Below are positions 7,116-13,881 of a stretch of 21,087 nucleotides of DNA, piece after piece. The notes beneath the pieces were generated by a model, which made no database searches, was not told where the DNA came from, and worked only from the letters and a program-made list of their open reading frames with translations. The stretch's first letter is position 1. Each line of letters opens with the position of its first letter. A program made the position numbers and the translations under genes. This DNA comes from UBA9732 sp963649615. Lineage in GTDB: Bacteria; Spirochaetota; Spirochaetia; Sphaerochaetales; Sphaerochaetaceae. The stretch lies in the NCBI GenBank assembly GCA_963649615.1, contig CAVJIN010000029.1:1-21087 (forward strand). Direction: 5' to 3'.

Positions 7116-7145
7116 TAAAAAAACCGGAAATTTCCGGTTTTTTTA
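7116..7145. terminator. 30-nt perfect palindrome, bidirectional terminator of the exporter operon
   Basis: A perfect palindrome: T, seven A, CCGGAAATTTCCGG (7124-7137), seven T, A. On the minus strand it lies nine bases after the TAG of the ABC exporter gene and has the form of an intrinsic terminator in either direction (GC stem plus T7). Its core matches the palindrome at 7016-7055. If the cassette is an insertion, this terminator arrived with it and replaced the hairpin now at 5706-5731. Confidence 0.75.
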
Positions 7146-7154
7146 GAGTAAAAA

Positions 7155-7171
7155 CTAAGCCCGTTGAAATT
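7155..7171. repeat. 17-bp direct repeat, copy 2 (3' end of the exporter gene)
   Basis: CTAAGCCCGTTGAAATT, identical to 5723-5739. Read on the minus strand it is the last 17 bases of the exporter gene, encoding the C-terminal (Q)-F-Q-R-A and the TAG stop, so this copy is functional coding sequence. Confidence 0.93.
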
Positions 7172-8882
7172 GGCTGTTGTAGAGGGTGTAGTAGAAGCCT
7201 TTTTTTGCAAGAAGCTCTTGGTGGTTGCCTTGTTCAATTATTTTCCCATCTTTCATTACAAGGATGAGGGAAGCGTTGCGTATTGTTGAGAGCCTATGAG
7301 CTACAACAAAGCTGGTGCGTCCTTCCATTAATGTGTCAAAAGCTTCTTGGACTTGAAGTTCTGTTAGAGTGTCAATATTGGAAGTAGCTTCGTCTAAAAT
7401 GAGCATTGGAGGAATCTTCAACATAACACGTGCTATGCAAAGAAGCTGCTTTTGCCCTTGACTTATGCTTCCATCTGTGAGGATTGTATCCAGACCATTT
7501 GGAAGACGTTGAATGAATTCCCAACAATGGGAGGCTTTTGCAGCGTTGATAATTTCTTCCTCTTTTGCATTTGGATTTCCAAAGCAAATGTTATCTCTAA
7601 CAGAGGCATGTTGGAGCCATGTTTCTTGAAGAACCATACCATAGTTGCGCCTTAGACTGTGACGTGAGACTTGATTTATTGGTTTTTCATCTATACTTAT
7701 TGTTCCTTTATTAACATCATAAAAACGCATCAGAAGATTTATTAAAGTGGTTTTTCCACAACCTGTTGGTCCAACAATGGCAATCCTCATTCCAGGTTGA
7801 ACTTTAAGATTAAAATCTTCAATAAGAGGGCGAGCTTCATCATAACAGAAAGCAACTTCTTTGATTTCTACATTTCCTGTAGCTTCTGATAACTCCTCTT
7901 TAGGGTCGCGTGATTCTTCCGGTTCTTCAAGTAGCGAGAAAACACGAGTTGCACAGGCAAGAGCATTTTGAAGTTCTGTAACAACTGAGCTTATGTCATT
8001 AAAAGGCTTCATGTATTGGTTTGCATAGGCTAGAAGAACAGATAGTCCTCCAACTGTAAGGCTTCCACCTGGGATTAGCAAAACACCAAGTAGTGCAACT
8101 CCTGCATAAACAAGACTGTTTACAAATCGAGTTGAAGGGTTTGTCATGCTACTGTAGAAAATGGCGTGTTTACTATAGTTTACTAAATCTTCATTGACGC
8201 TCTTAAATCTTGCAGATGCTTTGTCTTCATATCCAAAGGCTTTTACAACTTTTTGATTGCCTATTAATTCATCAATAAGGGCGGTTTGTTGACCTCTAAG
8301 TTCACTTTGTTTTTTGAACATTGAGAACGAACGTTGAGAGATAAAACGAGCAACTAAGAAACTTAGTGGAGTGAGAATTACCACCAAAAGAGAAACCTTC
8401 ACATTTTTGGAAAACATGAAAAACAATGTTGCAATAATGGTGATAATACCAGAAAAAATTTGGGTAAATCCTAAAAGTAGGCCATCAGATATGACGTCAG
8501 CATCTGCAATGATTCGGCTTACAATGTCTCCGGTACTGTGAGCATCAAGGTAGGAAAGAGGAAGTTTTTGAAGTTTTCTAATGGCTTTAGAGCGTATATC
8601 TTGGACAATCTTAAAAGTAATGTGGTTGTTTAATAAATTCATTAACCAAGTACAAAGAGCTGACAAGGCAATGACAAACACTATTTGATTGAGATAGACA
8701 AACATTGGACTAAACTTAACATTGTTTTGTCCAATGATCTGGTCAATAGCATCTCCAAATAGAATTGGAGCATATAACTGTAAAATTACACTTGCTGCAG
8801 CAAAGATTATACTCAGAATTAATGCAAGCCAGTACTTTGTAATATATGGGGAAAGCTTTAAAATAGCGTTGCGATTTTTCAT
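7155..8882 (-). CDS. Heterodimeric ABC exporter subunit with canonical Walker B/H-loop
   Basis: A 575-aa half-transporter: six-helix exporter domain (about residues 15-310) followed by an ATPase domain. Walker A is G-P-T-G-C-G-K-T (371-378), Q-loop Gln419, Walker B L-I-L-D-E-A with catalytic Glu498, H-loop His529 (V-V-A-H-R). The signature is degenerate, S-I-S-Q-G-Q (472-477) instead of L-S-G-G-Q. The partner gene shows the opposite pattern, so the pair should form one working and one degenerate ATP site, as known for LmrCD and TM287/288-type multidrug or lipid-like exporters in the inner membrane. GAGAGG in the end of the upstream gene supports the ATG; the gap to that gene is 2 bases. The stop codon lies in the 17-bp repeat. 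Substrate unknown. Confidence 0.93.
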   Translation of the reverse strand: MKNRNAILKLSPYITKYWLALILSIIFAAASVILQLYAPILFGDAIDQIIGQNNVKFSPMFVYLNQIVFVIALSALCTWLMNLLNNHITFKIVQDIRSKAIRKLQKLPLSYLDAHSTGDIVSRIIADADVISDGLLLGFTQIFSGIITIIATLFFMFSKNVKVSLLVVILTPLSFLVARFISQRSFSMFKKQSELRGQQTALIDELIGNQKVVKAFGYEDKASARFKSVNEDLVNYSKHAIFYSSMTNPSTRFVNSLVYAGVALLGVLLIPGGSLTVGGLSVLLAYANQYMKPFNDISSVVTELQNALACATRVFSLLEEPEESRDPKEELSEATGNVEIKEVAFCYDEARPLIEDFNLKVQPGMRIAIVGPTGCGKTTLINLLMRFYDVNKGTISIDEKPINQVSRHSLRRNYGMVLQETWLQHASVRDNICFGNPNAKEEEIINAAKASHCWEFIQRLPNGLDTILTDGSISQGQKQLLCIARVMLKIPPMLILDEATSNIDTLTELQVQEAFDTLMEGRTSFVVAHRLSTIRNASLILVMKDGKIIEQGNHQELLAKKGFYYTLYNSQFQRA

Positions 8883-8884
8883 TT

Positions 8885-10633
8885 CTATGCCTCTCTTGCT
8901 GATGGACGTTCTTCTGGGAACTGCGAATAGTAGATTTCTTGGTATACTTTGCAGTCCTTCATTAGAGAATCATGAGAACCAAGACCAGCAAGGGTTCCAT
9001 TGTCTAAAACTAAGATTAGATTAGCAGAACGAACACAAGCAATTCGTTGAGAAACTAAGAAAGTAGTAGTTCCCTCCAAGTTTGCAAGAGCTTTTCTTAG
9101 GGCTGCGTCTGTTGCAAAATCAAGAGCACTAGAGGAATCATCCAAAATTAAAATACTAGATTTCTTCACTAAGGCTCTTGCTATAGTAAGGCGTTGCTTT
9201 TGTCCTCCTGAAAGGTTTTTCCCTCCTTGTTCTAGTTCAAAATCAAGTTGCCCTTCTTTTTTTTCTACAATCTCTTTTGCTTGGGCAATGCTTAGTGCTT
9301 TCCAAAGATCTTCCTCTGTAGCATTTTCATTTCCCCATTTAAGATTGTCTTTAATTGAACCTCGGAATAAAACTGCTTTTTGTGGAACTACTCCAACTAA
9401 ATCACAAATTCTATCCTTTTGTTTCTCTTTTACATTTTGTCCATTTAAAAGAATGCTTCCAGATGTTGCATCGTAGAATCTTGGGATAAGGTTTACCAAT
9501 GTAGTTTTTCCGCTACCGGTTCCTCCAATAATACCTACAGTTTGTCCTTTGTTTGCTGTGAATGAGATGTGGCTTAAACTTGGGGCCCCTGCGCCAGAGT
9601 AGGTAAAGCTTACATCTTTGAACTCCACAGCCGGTATAGAGGTTTCATCTAAAGAATCTTTTTTATCCGTTTGTTCTTGCACATATTCCATGCTTGGTTG
9701 GACTTCTAAAACAGAAAAAACACGTTTAGAGCAAGCTAAAGATTTGTTTAAGGTGATGGTCAAGGAAGCCAGCTTAATGAGCTCAACAACAATCTGAAGC
9801 ATGTAGTTGTAAAGAGCAACCACATCTCCCTGTTGAAGATTTCCAAGGTTTACTCTAATTGCAGCCTGTTTGATTAGAATTATTGTTGCAATGTTGATAA
9901 GAACGTACGTTAACGGGTTAAGCATTGCAGAAATACGACCAACAAACAAATTTAAGCGCGTTAGTGCATCATTGCTGTTATCAAAATCTTCTATACTTTG
10001 CTCTTCTCTGCAAAAGGCTCTTATTACTCTAACACCTGTTAGGTTTTCACGGGTTTGTTCCGTAACTTTGTCTAAGCGGGTTTGTGCTTTGCCAAACAAA
10101 GGAATACTGACTTTCATGATGAAAAGGGTTACCAAAAGAAGAATTGGGATTGTAATTGCAAAAATGACGGCACATCTAACATCAATGGTAAAGGCCATCA
10201 CCATAGCTCCAAAAACTATAAAAGGACTTCTCAAAAGAAGCCTTAAACCCATGTTAATTCCTGTTTGTACTTGATTTATATCGGCAGTAAGACGAGTGAT
10301 AAGGGTATCGCTTCCCAAATTGTCTAAATTGGTATAGGAAAGCTTTTGGATGTGGTCAAATAGTTCTTGTCTCAAGTCCCCAGCAATGCTTGTACTAGCT
10401 TTTGCAGAAAAAAACTGAGCCACAGTACTACATGCAAGACCAATTAAGGCCATGAGAATCAAAGCTCCAAAACATATAAAAATCTGTTTTTTATCTGAGA
10501 TTGAGTTTGTATTTATCATACGCGCCACAACAATTGGGACAAGCAAATCAAATAACGCTTCTAGTAATTTAAAAAGTGGCGCAAGAATGCTTTCTTTCTT
10601 ATATCTATTTAGATAAACGAGAAGATTTTTCAT
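8885..10633 (-). CDS. Heterodimeric ABC exporter subunit with degenerate Walker B/H-loop
   Basis: A 582-aa half-transporter, the partner of the following gene. The exporter-type membrane domain covers about residues 12-300 and the ATPase domain about 335-575. Walker A is G-G-T-G-S-G-K-T (370-377), Q-loop Gln418, and the signature L-S-G-G-Q is intact (474-478). The catalytic Glu after Walker B is Asp (I-L-I-L-D-D, Asp499) and the H-loop His is Gln (V-S-Q-R, Gln529). These changes mark it as the subunit providing the Walker side of the degenerate site and the good signature for the catalytic site. It starts 11 bases after the thioredoxin stop with no clear Shine-Dalgarno, so coupling to thioredoxin translation is likely. 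Drug, peptide or lipid export is possible; the sequence does not decide. Confidence 0.93.
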   Translation of the reverse strand: MKNLLVYLNRYKKESILAPLFKLLEALFDLLVPIVVARMINTNSISDKKQIFICFGALILMALIGLACSTVAQFFSAKASTSIAGDLRQELFDHIQKLSYTNLDNLGSDTLITRLTADINQVQTGINMGLRLLLRSPFIVFGAMVMAFTIDVRCAVIFAITIPILLLVTLFIMKVSIPLFGKAQTRLDKVTEQTRENLTGVRVIRAFCREEQSIEDFDNSNDALTRLNLFVGRISAMLNPLTYVLINIATIILIKQAAIRVNLGNLQQGDVVALYNYMLQIVVELIKLASLTITLNKSLACSKRVFSVLEVQPSMEYVQEQTDKKDSLDETSIPAVEFKDVSFTYSGAGAPSLSHISFTANKGQTVGIIGGTGSGKTTLVNLIPRFYDATSGSILLNGQNVKEKQKDRICDLVGVVPQKAVLFRGSIKDNLKWGNENATEEDLWKALSIAQAKEIVEKKEGQLDFELEQGGKNLSGGQKQRLTIARALVKKSSILILDDSSSALDFATDAALRKALANLEGTTTFLVSQRIACVRSANLILVLDNGTLAGLGSHDSLMKDCKVYQEIYYSQFPEERPSAREA

Positions 10634-10644
10634 ATCACATGAGA

Positions 10645-10965
10645 TTAAAGATTATCTTTAATGAAAGCTTCTAAAACCGGCAGGCTGGCAGCTCCAATTC
10701 TTTGAGCAACAACTTCACCATTCTTAAAAATTAGAAGGGTAGGAATGCTACTTACTCCATATGAGGTGGCAAGCTCGGCGTTTTCATCAACATCGGCCTT
10801 ACAGACTTTGATTTTTCCTTCATATTTTTCAGCAAGCTGTGAAATTAATGGTGCAATCATTTTGCAGGGTCCACACCATGTTGCCCAAAAGTCAACCAAG
10901 ACAGGCATATTGCAATTTAGCACTTCGTTTTCAAAAGTATTTGCGTTGAGAATCACTTCACTCAT
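10645..10965 (-). CDS. trxA: Thioredoxin
   Basis: A 106-aa cytosolic thioredoxin of classical length. The redox motif W-C-G-P-C is at residues 30-34 within V-D-F-W-A-T-W-C-G-P-C-K, with Asp25 as the usual buried acid and cis-Pro75 in S-S-I-P-T-L. It reduces protein disulfides such as those of ribonucleotide reductase and peroxiredoxins, being recharged by thioredoxin reductase. The start is the ATG at 10965 (M-S-E-V-I-L) because AAGGAG lies 7 bases upstream; an in-frame ATG at 10998 would add 11 residues but would place the Shine-Dalgarno inside the gene. It is the first gene of a minus-strand operon with the two exporter genes. Confidence 0.96.
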   Translation of the reverse strand: MSEVILNANTFENEVLNCNMPVLVDFWATWCGPCKMIAPLISQLAEKYEGKIKVCKADVDENAELATSYGVSSIPTLLIFKNGEVVAQRIGAASLPVLEAFIKDNL

Positions 10966-10971
10966 AATTTT

Positions 10972-10977
10972 CTCCTT
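10972..10977 (-). promoter_or_regulatory. Shine-Dalgarno that fixes the thioredoxin start
   Basis: On the minus strand AAGGAG precedes ATG 10965 by about six to seven bases (AAGGAGAAAATTATG). It decides between this start and the ATG 33 bases upstream. Confidence 0.8.
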
Positions 10978-11199
10978 GGCGGACATATGTGTCTGCACCT
11001 AAATAATACATACGAAGTAAAAAAAAGAAAAGCGAGTTGTTGGAAGAGGATGAGACGTAAGAAAAATGCAAATATTGAAACCTATATAAATCTATAAAAA
11101 GACAAATAGTTTTATGTAAGTTTTTATTGGATTCTACTAGCAAAGTTATATAGAAAATATATGAATGAAAAAACTCGTAACTTTTTGCTATATAAGGAA

Positions 11200-11228
11200 T
11201 TGACAAATTTAAATACACCCCTTATAAT
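11200..11228 (+). promoter_or_regulatory. Perfect-consensus sigma-70 promoter
   Basis: TTGACA at 11200-11205, a 17-base spacer, and TATAAT at 11223-11228. Both hexamers match the consensus at all positions and the spacer is optimal. Transcription should start near 11235, giving a leader of about 53 bases to the ATG at 11288. The leader contains GAGGAGGA (11273-11280), a strong Shine-Dalgarno. The combination predicts high constitutive expression of the small gene downstream. Confidence 0.85.
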
Positions 11229-11287
11229 CCAAGTACAAAGTCTAAAAGAAGGCTGAAAGTGGACATTTTTGTGAGGAGGAAAAAAGG

Positions 11288-11677
11288 ATGTCAGGCGAAG
11301 ATAAGGCACAGGCTTTTTTTGATAATAATCCAGTGTCTTTAGAAGCATTTGAAAACTTGAAGACATATATAGGAGAGTTTTGTCCAGAAGCAAAAATTGC
11401 TGTACAAGATTCGGTTATTGCCTTCAGAACCTCAGTGGGGTTTGCTTATGTTGCACTTCCTTCTGAAAATGCAAAGCCTGCACTCTTTACTTTGACCTTC
11501 ACCAATAAAAAGAGAATTTCAAATGGAAGAATTGAAAAAATTCTTCAACCTCTTCCAAACGGGTCTTATGTCTACCATGTTCCAATCCAGTCCAGTAATG
11601 ATATTGATTCAGAGCTAAAGAGCTGGATTAGGCAATCCTATGAATACTCAAAGCTCAATTATTTGAGAAGAGTATAA
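11288..11677 (+). CDS. DUF5655-like small protein
   Basis: A 129-aa soluble protein. The C-terminal part (residues of about 88-120: N-G-S-Y-V-Y-H-V-P-I...D-I-D-S-E-L-K-S-W-I-R-Q-S-Y) and the central S-V-I-A-F-R-T-S-V-G-F-A-Y-V-A-L fit my memory of DUF5655 proteins, in which a short beta-sheet domain ends with V-T-H-x-V-x-L and a D-E-E-L-L-x-W-L-x-x-A-Y helix. Their function is not known. The start is fixed by GAGGAGGA seven bases upstream. It is transcribed alone: a perfect consensus promoter before it and a strong hairpin after it. The divergent neighbour is the thioredoxin-exporter operon. Confidence 0.8.
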   Translation: MSGEDKAQAFFDNNPVSLEAFENLKTYIGEFCPEAKIAVQDSVIAFRTSVGFAYVALPSENAKPALFTLTFTNKKRISNGRIEKILQPLPNGSYVYHVPIQSSNDIDSELKSWIRQSYEYSKLNYLRRV

Positions 11678-11708
11678 AACTCCAATAAAACCTTTTTTTT
11701 CTTTTCCG

Positions 11709-11754
11709 GGGAGTGTCCCACCCATCGTTGATGAGGGACACTCCCAATCTTTTT
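11709..11754 (+). terminator. Intrinsic terminator after the DUF5655-like gene
   Basis: GGGAGTGTCCC (11709-11719) pairs perfectly over 11 bp with GGGACACTCCC (11735-11745). A small inner stem CATC/GATG (11723-11726, 11730-11733) sits in the loop, and AATC plus a T5 tract follows. On the opposite strand the flank is A-rich, so it is directional. It lies about 30 bases after the gene's stop. Confidence 0.8.
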
Positions 11755-11916
11755 GCCTTTGATAGAGCTCAAAAACGACGAATGGAGGACTTTAGAAAGA
11801 AAACAGGAACCAAGTATGCACTTCATTCAACTTTGATTACAACGTACCCAATAGACGAAACACCATACTCTGGAGAATTGCAAGCAGTAATTGTAGCTGA
11901 GGACCTGTTTCAATAA
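11752..11916 (+). pseudogene. 3' remnant of an AAA ATPase gene (C-terminal ~50 residues)
   Basis: An open frame here encodes F-A-F-D-R-A-Q-K-R-R-M-E-D-F-R-K-K-T-G-T-K-Y-A-L-H-S-T-L-I-T-T-Y and then S-G-E-L-Q-A-V-I-V-A-E-D-L-F-Q, stop. The combination of a T-K-x-A-L-H-x-T-L-I-T-T-Y strand, Y-S-G-x-x-Q and a final D-D-L-F-like end is what I recall from the C-terminus of archaeal-type AAA ATPases in bacteria. The upstream ATPase domains are absent, the frame starts just after the terminator, and it has no proper start signal, so I read it as a gene relic. A small intact protein of 38-67 aa cannot be excluded. It is a different ATPase type from the intact one at 5751-7004. Confidence 0.5.
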
Positions 11917-11936
11917 CTATCCAACAAACAATCTGA

Positions 11937-11966
11937 TTGCTAACTGGTTGTGAAATGGTATAGAAT
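11937..11966 (+). promoter_or_regulatory. Weak candidate promoter for the RDD-transporter operon
   Basis: TTGCTA (11937-11942) with TATAGA (11959-11964, 16-base spacer) or TAGAAT (11961-11966, 18-base spacer). The match is moderate. It would start transcription around 11972 and favours the ATG at 11995 as the real start of the RDD gene. Confidence 0.35.
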
Positions 11967-11994
11967 GGAAAGGTATCTGTTTTGGACAACTAGT

Positions 11995-12759
11995 ATGATT
12001 TTTGATTTGCAAAAGGCAGGCATCTGGAAAAGAGCATCGGCTTTCTTGTTTGATTTTATTCTCTTTGGAATATTGGCAATTGGTTTTGCTTTTTTGCTTT
12101 CAACTATCACCCACTATGACTCATACAGCACCACCTATACCAACAAACTCTCTTTTTATGAACAGAGCTATGGCACATCATTCGAATACACGGAAGCGGA
12201 ATTCAACGCACTAAGCAAAACAGAACAAGATTCATATATATCAGCACGCGACGCTTTATTTCATGATATGGATGCCATGTACGCCTACAACCTGATGGTT
12301 GATTTAATGCAACTCATCACATCTCTTTCCATCTTCCTGTCTTATCTTGTTCTTGATTTCATCATCCCGATAATTTTCAAAAATGGACAGACTTTGGGGA
12401 AGAAGATTTTTGGAATAGCAGTTATGCGGACTAATGGAGTAAAGATAAACAACATTAGTTTATTTATTAGGACTTTCCTTGGAAAGTATGCTATTGAAAC
12501 AATGGTCCCCGTCTTAATTATTATAATGATTTTATTTAATTCCATAGGGTTAATGGGCACTATTATCATTGGCCTTATTTTTCTTTTACAACTGATTCTC
12601 TTCCTTGTAACCAAAAAGAATTCTTTGATTCATGACCTATTATCTGATACTGTAGTGGTGGACTTTGCAAGCCAAATGATTTACGACAGTGAAGAAGACC
12701 TCATTGAGGCAAAGAAAAGAGTTGCTGCGGAGAAAGCTAATAAACTGAGTTACTTTTAA
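11995..12759 (+). CDS. RDD-family membrane protein
   Basis: A 254-aa integral membrane protein from the ATG at 11995. It has the RDD N-terminal signature A-G-I-W-K-R-A-S-A-F-L-F-D (Arg13, Asp20), a hydrophobic helix at 21-36, a polar extracytoplasmic segment at about 40-97, a second helix at 103-128, then the conserved G-Q-T-L-G-K-K-I-F-G-I-A-V-M-R (131-145), helices at about 165-205 and the family ending L-I-H-D-L-L-S-D-T-V-V-V. RDD proteins are widespread, and some have been linked to ion transport, but the role of this one is not known. Longer in-frame starts (GTG 11950, ATG 11965) add a polar extension and overlap the candidate promoter. The next gene begins 17 bases downstream, so it heads the transporter operon. 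Confidence 0.87.
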   Translation: MIFDLQKAGIWKRASAFLFDFILFGILAIGFAFLLSTITHYDSYSTTYTNKLSFYEQSYGTSFEYTEAEFNALSKTEQDSYISARDALFHDMDAMYAYNLMVDLMQLITSLSIFLSYLVLDFIIPIIFKNGQTLGKKIFGIAVMRTNGVKINNISLFIRTFLGKYAIETMVPVLIIIMILFNSIGLMGTIIIGLIFLLQLILFLVTKKNSLIHDLLSDTVVVDFASQMIYDSEEDLIEAKKRVAAEKANKLSYF

Positions 12760-12776
12760 ATAAAAAGGAAATAGAT

Positions 12777-13880
12777 ATGATTGTTGAACTTAAGAATTTA
12801 ACTAAGATTTTCCCAAGCAGGAACAAGAACAGTGGAGAAGAGGTTGTTGCCGTTAATGACTTTACATTCACAATTCCAGATGGAAAACTTGTTGGACTCC
12901 TTGGCCCCTCTGGCTGTGGAAAGAGCACTACATTGTACATGATTTGTGGCTTACAGAAGCCATCAAGTGGACAAATTTTCTTTGGAAATGATGATGTAAC
13001 ACAACTTCCGCCTGAGAATAGAGGAGTTGGACTTGTTTTCCAGAATTATGCCCTGTATCCACATATGACCGTTAAACAAAATATCCTTTTCCCTCTCCAA
13101 AATCTTAAGGGAGCAGATAAGCTTCCTAAAGAAGAGATGCTCAAGCGAGCAGAAGAAGTTGCAAAGATTGTTCAAATTGATGAACTTATGGAAAGAAAAC
13201 CAAGTGAGCTTTCTGGTGGACAACAGCAACGTGTAGCTATTGCTAGAGCTTTGGTTAAAATGCCAAAAGTTCTTCTTTTGGATGAGCCTCTTTCAAACTT
13301 AGATGCAAGACTTAGACTTCAGACTAGAGAAGAGATTAGGAGAATTCAAAGAGCAACAAACATTACAACTGTTTTTGTTACCCATGACCAAGAAGAAGCC
13401 ATGAGTATATCTGACATGATTGTTGTCATGAAACTTGGTATTATTCAGCAAATTGGTAAACCTCAAGATGTTTACAACAGTCCAGCTAACTTGTTCGTTG
13501 CTAAATTCCTTGGAACTCCTCCAATTAATGTCTTTAATGGAAGTGTTAAGGGTGGTAAGGTTTATCTTGGAGATGAGGCTGTTGGCGTTGCAAACAATGT
13601 CCCAGATCAAGAGGTTTACGTTGGAATTAGACCAGAAGGTTTTGTTTTAAGCAATGATGGCGCCTTTACCTGTCAACTTAATTCTATTGAAGTTATGGGC
13701 AGAGATGTAAGTGTTGTTGGTTCAAATGATGCTTCTATCAACTCTTCATTGAGAGCTATTATTGATGCCGATAATCACATTGCACCAGATAGTAAAGTTG
13801 TAAAGTTTAATATTAAGCCAAATAAGATGTTCTTGTTTAATAAAGAAACAGAAGAACGTATTTATGTAGGGGAAAGATAA
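12777..13880 (+). CDS. ABC importer ATPase, UgpC/MalK/MsmK type
   Basis: A 367-aa cytoplasmic ATPase of the carbohydrate importer class CUT1. Walker A is G-P-S-G-C-G-K-S-T (43-51), Q-loop Gln89, signature L-S-G-G-Q-Q-Q-R (145-152), Walker B L-L-L-D-E (166-170) with Glu170, D-loop S-N-L-D, H-loop His203 (V-T-H-D-Q-E-E-A). A C-terminal extension from about 245 to 367 (V-Y-V-G-I-R-P-E-G-F) is the TOBE/regulatory domain typical of MalK and UgpC, which can serve several importers. The start has AAGGA a few bases upstream. The next gene starts one base after its stop, fixing the operon. It energises the two permeases that follow; the length and domain set are normal. Confidence 0.95.
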   Translation: MIVELKNLTKIFPSRNKNSGEEVVAVNDFTFTIPDGKLVGLLGPSGCGKSTTLYMICGLQKPSSGQIFFGNDDVTQLPPENRGVGLVFQNYALYPHMTVKQNILFPLQNLKGADKLPKEEMLKRAEEVAKIVQIDELMERKPSELSGGQQQRVAIARALVKMPKVLLLDEPLSNLDARLRLQTREEIRRIQRATNITTVFVTHDQEEAMSISDMIVVMKLGIIQQIGKPQDVYNSPANLFVAKFLGTPPINVFNGSVKGGKVYLGDEAVGVANNVPDQEVYVGIRPEGFVLSNDGAFTCQLNSIEVMGRDVSVVGSNDASINSSLRAIIDADNHIAPDSKVVKFNIKPNKMFLFNKETEERIYVGER

Positions 13881-13881
13881 T

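Larger units (their letters stand above)
5740..7171 (-). mobile_element. Putative ATPase cassette bounded by the 17-bp direct repeat
   Basis: About 1.43 kb, equal to the ATPase gene, its leader with two palindromes, and one copy of the 17-bp repeat. The repeat at the right is the 3' end of the ABC exporter gene. The repeat at the left continues into a hairpin that would complete that gene's terminator. Removing 5740-7171 would restore a continuous exporter gene end, stop codon and hairpin. The layout resembles an insertion with target duplication or recombination at a short core. No transposase, integrase or terminal inverted repeat is visible, so the mechanism is unknown and the element status is an inference. 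Confidence 0.45.

Noticed and set aside
5740..7154. Terminal inverted repeats at the ends of the ATPase cassette
   Set aside because: Comparing the first bases after copy 1 with the reverse complement of the last bases before copy 2 shows no convincing match, so a classic transposon is not supported.
10958..11218. Minus-strand open frame upstream of thioredoxin (and another at 11124-11393)
   Set aside because: It overlaps the thioredoxin ribosome site and start, is very rich in Phe/Tyr/Leu/Ser from AT-rich DNA, and has no ribosome site; the second crosses the DUF5655-like gene start and its promoter.
11709..11745. Hairpin read as the end of an insertion sequence or a riboswitch
   Set aside because: It has the position, stem and T-tract of an ordinary terminator; no second copy or transposase is in the window.
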